This document shows positions 7,534 to 15,658 of a stretch of 15,658 bases of DNA, piece after piece. A program made the translations under genes and the position numbers. Source of the DNA: Asterionellopsis glacialis (Eukaryota > Bacillariophyta > Plagiogrammaphyceae > Rhaphoneidales > Asterionellopsidaceae); NCBI GenBank assembly GCA_014885115.2, contig WKLE02006674.1, positions 1 to 15,658 on the forward strand. The letters run 5' to 3'. The number at the start of each line of letters is the position of its first letter. The first letter of the stretch is position 1. Below the pieces are notes generated by a model, which worked only from the letters and a program-made list of their open reading frames with translations, ran no database searches and was not told where the DNA came from.

Positions 7534-8238
7534 GTTTTTGATTCTTTTGTTTTAGTTCTTTCGAGTTACTAGTAGAAAAAAGGAGGATGTGTATACACCG
7601 TCCAAACAGCAAATGTAGATATGGTAGAGCAAACACACACGAGATGACTCTGTTTTTCCACCCCAAGTTTTTTTATTTGTCTTGCGCGTGTTTCGTTACA
7701 GATCGATTATCATCGGTATCACACAATACTTACTATACATCGATCAATCATCATCTCACTACACACAACATTCGATCGGGATCTCTTCGTGTCGCGTTGC
7801 CCGCACATACAGAACCACGCATTTCACGCAGCAGACTGTCATTTTTTAAAATCGCGTGTACGTATCTGTCTCGTATATATTCAACGTACGGTACAAACAG
7901 CCGAATCCACGAACGGAGCGAAGGCTGGACGACCCCCATGGCATGCCGTGTCCGTCCGTCACCGACCATCAACCGGTACCGGATCTGTATTTAATTTTCA
8001 CCATGACGTCAGAAACATCAGTGGAACCTCTGGACAGACGCTCTAACGGTTTTTGGTCAGAAACAACCCAAAGTATTTCAGTGAAAATCCTAGAGAGGGA
8101 GCCACATCCAAAAAAAGAATTCCACAGTTCCTTTCCGTTAGAACTCAGAACGCAGGATAGTCTACATATAAAAAAGAAAACAATCTAAAAAACATCTAAC
8201 GAACCACAAAGTTGAACTCCAATAATATTTCTTGGACC
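7534..8238. promoter_or_regulatory. Divergent promoter region between GET3 and the secreted ARM-like gene
   Basis: These 705 bp separate two divergently read genes and must hold both promoters unless one lies further off. A palindromic TGACGTCA is at 8004-8011, 228 bases before the plus-strand ATG. Several AT-rich TATA-like stretches occur near 8165-8175. The ORFs here (7587-7994, 7856-8188) show no domain and are probably chance. Confidence 0.6.
8004..8011. promoter_or_regulatory. TGACGTCA, CRE-type bZIP site
   Basis: An exact 8 bp palindrome identical to the cAMP-response element core. In the diatom Phaeodactylum, TGACGT / ACGTCA elements are known to drive CO2-cAMP-responsive promoters. 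Its position in a divergent promoter fits a regulatory site. One 8-mer could also arise by chance. Confidence 0.4.
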
Positions 8239-10005
8239 ATGATGGTATTTTCAAGATTGGTATGGATTATTATCAGTTTGGTTTCGTTGTCATCCATCGT
8301 ATCTGCAACAAAGAATAATGATTCATCATCAAAATTGACACTTTTATCGCAAGATCAATTATTTGAATTATCAACAATATTGCGTCAAGGTGATGATCGT
8401 TTGGTACGTCCAGGTTTATTAGACGATGTAGCGTATCGACAAGAAGAACACCAAAATAACAAATGTCCAAGTATCATACCATCCTTAGTATATACCTTGA
8501 ATTATTATCATACCCCAAAGAAGAGTACTACTACTACTACTACTACGACCAATAGCATTCGTATACGTGGACAAGTTGCAGAAGTCTTACATTTATGTAC
8601 AACCAACAATCCTACCAATCGTCATCAAATTGCCATGATTGGAACCAAGAAGGAGGATAGTAACAGCAATAATAATAAGCATGATAACGGTACAGGAAAA
8701 GACGACACATTAGACCCATCTTCCACTACTGTGCATGAAGGTTTATTACATTTAATTCAAGATGCACAAGACGAATATTTAGATGTTGTTCAATCATCTC
8801 TTGAACAAAAATTTGTAGCCATGAATGCAATAGGTACAGCAGCTGAAGCTATATGGATTTTAAGTTTTAATCATCCAATCCATCATGAAAGGTTTGTCAA
8901 TACAACAACAACAACAACAACTCGATCTACAATTGACATTTTGACAGACATTATTTTAATGTGTAAACCACCTACAGTTGTAGATTTAGAAAATGCAAAT
9001 GAAGAAACACAAAGTCACCACCACGATGTTGTGATTCACGTAAGTCATGATTGTGTACCACGTACAGTCATGTGGTGTTTAGCTGCATTACAAAATTTAG
9101 CAGCTTCGTATTGTCATACAGAATCTGGATACTGTCATTGGGAGTGGTCAGAAAAAGAAGAAAGGTTGGTACTAACAACACCACTCAAAATTGATGGTGA
9201 ATTCGTACGTTCTACATTATTATCAAACTCTGAACTGATGGATGAAATTTTAGAATTAATATCTATAGGTCCTGTGGATTATCCACATGGATATAACTTT
9301 GAAGATCTAGACAGCCATGAAACAGATGACGATGACTTTGGTGACGATACACCAGCGTATGCATGGCCTTCCCGCAGTATCATTGCCAAAGTCATTCAAA
9401 CAACTACCACTATAAATGACGACAACCACAAGGACGTAGAAGATTCCACAATAAGAATCTTAGATTTTGAACACTATGGTGATGAATTATCCGAGAGTAT
9501 TATACCATGGGCAGCTACAGGATTGCTGAAAAACTTGGCTTTAAGTTTTGATCAAGCTCAATCGGTATTCCTCCAACATGACGATACTCGATATGAAACA
9601 ACACTATATTCCCTGTGCCACATGTATCATAGTCCAGATTGGTTAGAACAACTCAAGGCAGATCAAGCAATGTATCATTTAGGAATACATTATTATGATT
9701 CTTGTCCGCCTTTATATAATCACGATACATGTCGAAATTTAAATTGGATAGAAAAGGAATATGGTGAATCTTGTGAGGTACGTGTCTGTGTTTTTGTTGA
9801 ATTGTTCAAGATTGTAATTCCATAACATAGTATGCAAACTTACGTATTGCGCTTTGTCAACTACATACAACAGGAATACGAAGAAAATAATTGGTGTGTC
9901 GAATTTGGTCACATGGTGGATGAAAATGGCGTATCTGCAAATGAAGCATGCTGCGCATGTGGCGGTGGGAATTTAGTAGAAGAGTTTGATACTGGTGAGC
10001 TTTGA
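8239..10005 (+). CDS. Secreted armadillo/HEAT-like protein with C-terminal CCxC domain, two exons
   Basis: Exon 1 is 8239-9777 and exon 2 is 9874-10005, giving 556 residues with a phase-0 junction. The ATG at 8239 opens a clear signal peptide (residues 1-24, hydrophobic core VWIIISLVSLSSIVSA). Residues about 95-460 show helical repeats of armadillo/HEAT character, such as AMNAIGTAAEAIWILSFNHP and PWAATGLLKNLALSF, interrupted by Thr, Asn and Asp-rich loops. The end is a cysteine domain, C489, C498, C512, C521, C539, C540, C542, closing with SANEACCACGGG. I recall this motif as common in diatom and oomycete secreted proteins; it is likely disulphide-bonded. Without exon 2 the domain would be cut after C512. 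A role as an extracellular or ER-lumen binding scaffold is inference; no catalytic motif is seen. Convergent with the dehydrogenase-like gene. Confidence 0.82.
9778..9873 (+). other. Phase-0 intron of the secreted ARM-like gene, 96 nt
   Basis: The donor is GAG|GTACGTG at 9778 and the acceptor ACAACAG|GAA ends at 9873. Reading through instead gives a short tail and a TAA at 9823-9825. Splicing completes a recognisable cysteine domain. The donor has the same GTACGTG start as the GET3 intron. Confidence 0.85.
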
Positions 10006-10334
10006 CGCAAGCAAAGAATTTCTACAAAGTTTACTGAATACAGAGAGTTTAAAACCTCTACAATGACTTGACCAAACAAAACAAAACCTCTAGAGCAGTT
10101 GTAGGTAGTAGTAAAACAACACAATTTTATAAAACTTCGTACCATAAAATATCCTAGCTATTTATTAACCATCAAGACAAACAGGTAGCAGGCATTGTTT
10201 TTGCAAGCTCCAAGAGCAATGACTGTTGTGGTTCGAAAAATGTCAAGCCATTCAGATATGACAATCCATAGTTTGCCTTGTTCTCGCCATTACTCGTATT
10301 AGCAGTCGCAAAAGCTGACTCATCCCAGGTAACA
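10006..10334. other. Convergent 3' intergenic region
   Basis: These 329 bp between two convergent stop codons should contain both 3' UTRs. A minus-strand frame (10172-10462) overlaps the end of the dehydrogenase-like gene but shows no domain. Nothing else is recognised. Confidence 0.5.
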
Positions 10335-13184
10335 TTATGATAGAATTTTGAAGTATCGTAGCACTTGTATAACTTTCGTTCGAACAGTTTGCGATAGACT
10401 TGTTGATTTCTCTGAAGAATCTTCGTCGCTCTTTTTTTTTCCAATGGGCGGTGACGACGCAAGTAACACAGAAGTGGATGATGATGATGATGATAACCAT
10501 GATGGTGACTTTTTCAAAGTACTCTCCGTAGAAATATTTGAACTAGAAGAAGCTTCAACTGTTAAAGGTTGAAGACGGAGTAATTTCCCTCCTAAAGTTC
10601 CAATGTATATTTCACCAGTAGATGATTGACCAAATGTAGATGGATTCCGCATGATAGATGCATCCTTATATTCAATTATATTGGTCCATTGCATAGCGTC
10701 GTCACCATCACCATTAGCGTTGTCGTTCGTACGTCTAGCACCAAAAAGTACATGAGATCCATAATCTGCATAAAAGTAGGTACCATTCAATTGTTCTGAA
10801 TATTGTATGCCACGATAGACATATCCACCTGTAATGGAGGTACCTATACTATGATCGTATTCTAATATAGGCGGTGTCCATCCAATAGATCGTTGTACGG
10901 ATGCCGTACAAACAGCATTGTCCGATTGTGGAATTTCATCTTTTTTGTATGTATGCGTCCCCTCACAAGGGCGCCATGCATAGTTTTCACCACCATTGGA
11001 TTTTGCCGATTGAAAATTAATTTCTTCCATTTTACCTTGGCCAACATCAGCTATGTACATATCACCAGTCAATCTGTCAAAACTGAATCGCCATGGATTA
11101 CGTAATCCGTATGCCCATACAGCGGCAGCCTCGATATTATTATTATCAGTACTGCTATTGTTGTTGACAAATGGATTGTCTACTGGAATTGTCCATTCAG
11201 GTGATGCTGATGATACAGTATCAACATTGACTCTCAACATTTTACCCAACAACGACGACTGTATGTTTTGTGCATTGTTTTCAGGATCACCACCACTGCC
11301 TCCGTCACCAGTAGCTATATATAAATAATGTTGTACTTGTTGTTGTCCTTCTTCTGCAGTACTGTCATTCACGGAAGAAGACGAAAACTGTATTTGCCCA
11401 CCATTATGATTGGAATATGGTTGATTTATGACTTGGATAATAACTTCTGAGTTACGATTTGCAATATTAGAATTCAACGGTGATGATGATGATACCAATG
11501 GACCGTCCACACCATCGACTGTAAATCTTGATATAGTTGTTGATCCATCGTCGGATATATAATTTACAAAGAAATGCCCATTTTCCCTATAGTCAGGATG
11601 AAATGCAAGGCCTAACAATCCTTGTTCACCGCTGTTGGATCGTACACGATCGGATATATCTAAAAAATCTGTGTCTAATACAGTTGCAGAGTCATCACCA
11701 TTGTTATTGTCAAATATTACTATACGTATCCTTCCCTTCCGTGTTACAATAAATAATCGGTCATCAACATAACTTGTTACATTTCCTGTTGTAATGGATT
11801 GTATATCGGTAATCTGTCCTAATCCTGATATTTTTTCAACAAGTTCAATTTCAGTTGCCAAGTTGGGTGATGATGTGGAAGAGGCGGTTGGACTTGAGGA
11901 GGGCGTGAAAGATGGTTCTTGTGATGCGGTTGATTCTGTTGGACTTGCTGATGGTGTAAAAGATGGTATTCTAGATTGTGGCTCCTCCAATGTGACTGTT
12001 GGACTTGATGAGGGGCTAAAAGATGGTACTGCCGTTTGCTCTTGTTGATTCGGGGACATTGTTGGACTTGATGACGGGCTGAAAGATGGTACTGATGTTT
12101 GTTCTTGTTGATTTGTGACTGTTGGTGATATTGATGGACTAGTTGAGGGACTAAAAGATGGTGCAGACGTTTGTTCTTGTTGTTTTGTGACTGTTGGTGA
12201 TATTGTTTGACTTGATGATGGGCTGAAGGATGGTGCAGGCGTTTGTTCTTGTTGATTTGTGACTGTTGGTGACATTGATGGACTTGTTGAGGGACTAAAA
12301 GATGGTGCAGGCGTTTGTTCTTGTTGTTTTGTGACTGTTGGTGATATTGTTGGACTTGATGATGGACTAAAAGATGGTGCAGGCGTTTGTTCTTGTTGAT
12401 TCGGTGATATTGTTGGACTTGATGATGGACTAAAAGATGGTGCAGGCGTTTGTTCTTGTTGATTCGGTGATATTATTGGACTTGATGATGGACTAAAAGA
12501 TGGAACAGGCGTTTGTTCTTGTTGATTCGGTGGTATTATTGGACTTGATGATGGACTGAAAGATGGAACAGGCGTTTGTTCTGGTTGATTTGTGACTGTT
12601 GGTGATACTGTTGGATTTGATGATGGACTAAAAGATGGTACAGGCGTTGTTATTATTGCTCTTGTTGGTGGCAATATTTCTTCTTCACCAACATCTTTTT
12701 CTATTGGTTTATCATCATGTCGTGATGACGATGAAAAGGAGGAAGATAATGAAAAGATATTCACAATATTCCTTGTTTGTAAATTGCGAATCAACTTGAC
12801 GCTCTTTGCTTCTTCTTCTTCTTCTTCTGCTGGTTGTTCATAATGTTGATACTTTCCTCTCATGCTATTACTCCTAGGTGTACGTCCTTGTAGAGTATCT
12901 GGATTATACCTGTACGTGTTTTCCGTTTCGAAAAGGAGAAAGAGTGGTTTTTGACTTGGATTCTCATTCTCATGAAACAATACATATACACTCCATGGAA
13001 TAGAACTCATCATCATCATCATCAACAAGATGGATAAGATTAAAACGGCAAGCATGATTCTGGAATACGAAGAAGCCGTTACGAGTCGTGTACTGCGGAC
13101 GTAATTGTGGGAAAAAATCATACTATAAAGTGTTGTGTTGTGTTGTTTTGTAATGCATATAAAATGAAAGAACAATGATTGCAA
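10335..13184 (-). CDS. Membrane-anchored glucose/sorbosone-dehydrogenase-like propeller with Ser/Pro repeat stalk
   Basis: The 949-residue frame has a hydrophobic segment at about 43-70 (signal anchor), a charged and acidic linker, a Ser/Pro repeat stalk (180-440), then a six-bladed propeller (about 448-870) of the GSDH / YliI / HHIP-like family. Diagnostic pieces are GEQGLLGLAFHPDY, NHNGGQIQF (H593), YIATGDGGSGGDP, GLRNPWRFSFD (R695), DVGQGKMEEIN and GGYVYRGIQY. In soluble PQQ glucose dehydrogenases the equivalent His and Arg contact cofactor and sugar, so sugar oxidation with PQQ is possible. Many eukaryotic members have no proven activity. The Ser-rich tail (880-949) ends without an anchor. 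The likely topology is type II, with the propeller in the ER lumen or cell wall, and the stalk is expected to be O-glycosylated. The start is uncertain: M22 at 13121 is an alternative, and an upstream exon from 13386 is possible. Confidence 0.85.
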   Translation of the reverse strand: MQSLFFHFICITKQHNTTLYSMIFSHNYVRSTRLVTASSYSRIMLAVLILSILLMMMMMSSIPWSVYVLFHENENPSQKPLFLLFETENTYRYNPDTLQGRTPRSNSMRGKYQHYEQPAEEEEEEAKSVKLIRNLQTRNIVNIFSLSSSFSSSSRHDDKPIEKDVGEEEILPPTRAIITTPVPSFSPSSNPTVSPTVTNQPEQTPVPSFSPSSSPIIPPNQQEQTPVPSFSPSSSPIISPNQQEQTPAPSFSPSSSPTISPNQQEQTPAPSFSPSSSPTISPTVTKQQEQTPAPSFSPSTSPSMSPTVTNQQEQTPAPSFSPSSSQTISPTVTKQQEQTSAPSFSPSTSPSISPTVTNQQEQTSVPSFSPSSSPTMSPNQQEQTAVPSFSPSSSPTVTLEEPQSRIPSFTPSASPTESTASQEPSFTPSSSPTASSTSSPNLATEIELVEKISGLGQITDIQSITTGNVTSYVDDRLFIVTRKGRIRIVIFDNNNGDDSATVLDTDFLDISDRVRSNSGEQGLLGLAFHPDYRENGHFFVNYISDDGSTTISRFTVDGVDGPLVSSSSPLNSNIANRNSEVIIQVINQPYSNHNGGQIQFSSSSVNDSTAEEGQQQVQHYLYIATGDGGSGGDPENNAQNIQSSLLGKMLRVNVDTVSSASPEWTIPVDNPFVNNNSSTDNNNIEAAAVWAYGLRNPWRFSFDRLTGDMYIADVGQGKMEEINFQSAKSNGGENYAWRPCEGTHTYKKDEIPQSDNAVCTASVQRSIGWTPPILEYDHSIGTSITGGYVYRGIQYSEQLNGTYFYADYGSHVLFGARRTNDNANGDGDDAMQWTNIIEYKDASIMRNPSTFGQSSTGEIYIGTLGGKLLRLQPLTVEASSSSNISTESTLKKSPSWLSSSSSSTSVLLASSPPIGKKKSDEDSSEKSTSLSQTVRTKVIQVLRYFKILS
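11865..12647 (-). repeat. Tandem PSFSPSSSPT repeat, 12 units of mixed 63 and 72 bp
   Basis: The array encodes residues 180-440 of the dehydrogenase-like protein. Long units (24 residues, containing SPTVTN or SPTVTK) and short units (21 residues, SPNQQEQ) run in the order long, three short, four long, two short, then two eroded copies at the propeller side. The four long units form two exact-length 144 bp dimers, 12243-12386 and 12099-12242. Confidence 0.92.
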
Positions 13185-13626
13185 TAGACCTTAAGTGTTT
13201 GTAGAGAAGTTTTGTATTCAATGAATGACCAACAAGGTCCTTCATGAGAACAAACGATGAGAATGACAACAAGATGGAGATGGTCCAGAGAAGCAAGCCA
13301 GCAAGAAGAGCAACACAAGAAACATCCAAACGGGTGCGAGTTACAGTAGAGACATGGCGGTTTTTCCTTCTTTTCCAAACACTCACATCGGATGGAGGTT
13401 CGTCCTACTTCTCGTCTTCAATTCGTTCGGATCTTTTATTTACTATATCGTTATTATTTATTACCTCTCAGTTTAATTTCTTATGAACTTTTCTCTAAAA
13501 GTCAAATCTCTCTACTCCGACTGTTTTTCAAATTTTGGATTCGATTAATTTTCCATAGTAAAGGAGGACATTATTTTATTTTTGATATCATGCATAAGGA
13601 AGTCATTATTAGACTTCTATGACCAA

Positions 13627-13634
13627 TGACGTGG
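13627..13634 (+). promoter_or_regulatory. TGACGTGG, UPRE-like bZIP site beside CCAAT
   Basis: TGACGTGG matches the animal unfolded-protein-response element bound by XBP1/ATF6-type bZIP factors. It overlaps CCAAT (13623-13627) and is followed by a second CACGT. It lies upstream of a gene for an ER-routed protein, which fits. Whether the site works this way in this organism is inference. Confidence 0.3.
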
Positions 13635-13999
13635 CACGTACTACCAGGTGCTATAATAAAATAAGGTACTGTAACTCAGTAACAGCAAACAGTGTCAGTA
13701 CCTTCCATACTAAAAAACAAACTATTTTACCTTGTACAGTAAGTGGGATACTTCTATCATTTATTTACAGACAGTACTATACTTCTACATATTGACTATT
13801 CATACCTGTTACACAAGATCGATCGTCCTCTGGTCTAGCCTACCTGGTACACTGGTATTCCATTGAGTACCTTGTACATACGGAGTCCAGCACAAGTCTG
13901 AGGTTTTGTGCGACATGATTTTGTGTACAGGTAGTGGGACAGAAGATGATGGAACATGATGGATTTGTTTACCCGCCCGCCATATCGGTACGTCGTGTT

Positions 14000-14011
14000 G
14001 CGCCGCGGCGC
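14000..14011. promoter_or_regulatory. GC-only 12 bp palindrome GCGCCGCGGCGC
   Basis: A perfect palindrome of twelve G/C bases in an otherwise AT-rich intergenic region, 256 bases before the coiled-coil gene start. It may be a factor-binding site; no specific factor is recognised. Confidence 0.35.
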
Positions 14012-14266
14012 GATTCGATCGGGAAAAAAGTGGACCGATGATCCTCTATGCGGGCCTCAAGTCTCAGTTTTGCCTACTAACTTGGCTTTGCTGCTTACAG
14101 CACAGCTTTAGCATATTATTTATTTGTTTGTTTGTTTGCTTTTGAAACATTCATCTCTCAGATTGACTGTAGAGAAAGACATATTGTATTTGTTGTTGAT
14201 CGTTCTACTTTTCTTTTTATCATTTCGTTCTAGAGAGTTATTGGAGTTACAAAAACAAACCCAAGC

Positions 14267-15572
14267 ATGAGCCATCCGTATTATCCTACGAGGATTAAAA
14301 CTCATGGAACAAACAATGCTGGAATATCTACCATAGCAACAGCTACAACCACAAATAATACTACGACGTCTACGTCTGTACGTACTGGCACTTATCGTAG
14401 TATGGTTGCAAGTCCTGCCATGTCTTTATTAGAAAAGTATTCCACAATTACATCTACCATTGAACAAACACGCAATGACATTGATCACATTCAAAAGGAA
14501 ATACAAACTTTACAAGATCAAATACAAAATGTACAATGCGTCCGTAAAGACACCTATCAACCACAATTACGAAAGGTACAACAAATAGAAATACCTACAC
14601 TACTTGAACAAGTCGATTCTGTACAAGGTGATATACAACAATGTTATCAAACAACATTACGTCAAGTGACGCACAATCATCAAACAAGTATAACTCAACA
14701 GGAACAATATCGAAGGTATAAAAAACAACAACAATTGGAATTTATTCAATTATCCAAAGAATTTCGATTATCTTGTAAACGATTACGATTGCAGCAGCAG
14801 CAGCAGCAGCAGCACCACCAACAAAAGCATCAACAACAATCGAAAAAGAAGGAACTTAGTAATGACAATACGAATAATACCAATGGGAGCAACCACCACC
14901 ATTATCATTTTGAAAATGGTCATAACAATAATATAAATCAAGAGAATCGTAATAAGAATGATACAAACAAGAATGACCCTATTCAGAACAATGTTACTAC
15001 GATTACTACTACATCAGACAATAATACTGAATGCACTATCAACACCAACACTACTGCCACTACTACTTATAACAGTGACGATGATTTTATGGAAACATTT
15101 CTAGAAATTAACAATGTTTCTGTAGTCACAGCGGATAGAAATACTCAACGTCAGAACTACTCATGGCAGCAGAAGGAGCGAAAGGAGGACCCGAATAACA
15201 AACTCCAAAATAACACTACTGCGAATGCTACTACTATTCATAATCATAAGAAGCATCATCATCCATTGGAAGCTGTACTTGCTACCTCTAAGCAAACATT
15301 AATACAAACTCAACAACGTCAACGACAAGTGCAAGAACAATATAGATCCTTAAAGAATGATGTATCGAATCAAACACAAAATCAATTGGCAAGACAAAAA
15401 GATCATCTACAACGTATACAACTATCAATTGTAAATTTACAACAAGAATTAAAAACACATATGAAACAAACACGACACCACCAATATTATCAATCCAAAC
15501 AATCACAATCACAACAACAACAATCACAATTAGGAGTATTACAGAATAAAGAAAAATGCCAAAATCAAAAAG
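14267..15572 (+). CDS. Gln/Asn-rich coiled-coil protein, 3' end beyond the window
   Basis: I do not recognise the family. Residues 1-50 are Thr/Ser-rich and disordered. Residues 52-175 form a long heptad-like coiled coil (TIEQTRNDIDHIQKEIQTL) ending in FIQLSKEFRLSCKRLRL. A low-complexity part (176-330) follows with Gln7, His, Asn and Thr runs. A second coiled coil spans about 335-402 and then a Gln/Ser-rich tail. The frame ends at TGA 15578-15580, but AAAG|GTATGTGA at 15573 is a canonical donor, so the exon probably stops at 15572 in phase 1 and the gene continues. A cytoskeletal or centrosomal role is conceivable from the architecture only. The start is the first in-frame ATG after an AT-rich leader. 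Confidence 0.75.
14792..14812 (+). repeat. (CAG)7 tract encoding seven glutamines
   Basis: Seven exact CAG codons followed by CAC and CAA variants inside the coiled-coil gene. The tract sits exactly where the first coiled coil gives way to low-complexity sequence. It is a likely slippage-prone microsatellite. Confidence 0.85.
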
Positions 15573-15658
15573 GTATGTGATTGTACATGTACAATATTTC
15601 CTTTATGTGTGCGCTTCTTAATAATTTGTCAGTATCTTTCTTCTCAAACTATTTTGTT
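15573..15658 (+). other. Probable start of an intron at the window edge
   Basis: It begins GTATGTGATTG, a strong donor. A possible acceptor, ATTTGTCAG, ends at 15632 and would give a 60 nt intron followed by nine in-frame codons to the edge. A later acceptor outside the window is equally possible. Confidence 0.55.

Larger units (their letters stand above)
13185..14266. promoter_or_regulatory. Divergent intergenic region with a second group of TACCTGGTA-like motifs
   Basis: The region separates the minus-strand dehydrogenase-like gene from the plus-strand coiled-coil gene. Bases 13185-13386 may be a missed first exon. Between about 13635 and 13935 there are many GTACC/GGTAC variants, with TACCTGGTA exactly at 13841-13849. 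A UPRE-like site is at 13627-13634 and a 12 bp GC palindrome at 14000-14011. GTTT repeats lie near 14120-14140. Confidence 0.55.

Noticed and set aside
8212..8238. TTG at 8212 as start of the secreted ARM-like protein
   Set aside because: It is not an ATG, and the ATG at 8239 places the signal peptide exactly at the N-terminus.
10172..10462. Minus-strand 96-residue ORF overlapping the end of the dehydrogenase-like gene
   Set aside because: It is in a different frame from the main gene, no convincing splice pair links them, and no domain is visible.
13123..13386. Minus-strand 87-residue ORF as an independent small membrane protein
   Set aside because: It ends within bases of the alternative dehydrogenase-like start and is better explained as a possible first exon, so it is reported as a finding and not as a separate gene.

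Overview
This is nuclear eukaryotic DNA, most likely from a diatom or a related stramenopile. The evidence is short GT-AG introns, a secreted protein ending in the ACCxCGGG cysteine motif, a PSFSPSSSPT-type spacer repeat, and long Ser, Pro, Gln, Asn and Thr codon runs inside genes. I recall the second and third traits as frequent in diatom secretomes. No taxon was checked against a database.

Layout from left to right. Bases 1-691 are an intergenic stretch crowded with GTACC / TACCTGGTA palindromes. Next is a GALK2-type galactokinase (+, 692-2566). It is convergent, with a 93 bp gap, to an unrecognised basic Cys/His-rich coiled-coil protein (-, 2660-3856). Bases 3857-6253 hold no convincing protein gene apart from one doubtful 46-residue ORF. 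GET3, the tail-anchored-protein targeting ATPase, follows on the minus strand as two exons (7533-7375 and 7174-6254). It is divergent from a secreted armadillo-like protein (+, 8239-9777 joined to 9874-10005), and the shared 705 bp promoter region carries a TGACGTCA element. That gene converges on a large minus-strand gene (10335-13184) for a membrane-anchored glucose/sorbosone-dehydrogenase-like beta-propeller carried on a tandem Ser/Pro-rich stalk. After a 1.1 kb divergent intergenic region with a second group of TACCTGGTA-like motifs and a UPRE-like site, a Gln/Asn-rich coiled-coil gene (+, from 14267) runs off the window edge into what looks like an intron.

The genes alternate in strand as convergent and divergent pairs, with no operon or obvious shared pathway. 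Three have a loose link through the secretory system: GET3 inserts tail-anchored proteins at the ER, and the two genes beside it encode proteins that enter the ER. This may be chance. No transposon, CRISPR array, tRNA or rRNA was recognised. The points most worth a second look are the palindrome field, the GET3 that lacks one zinc-motif cysteine, the small second exon of the secreted protein, and a possible unrecognised first exon of the dehydrogenase-like gene.
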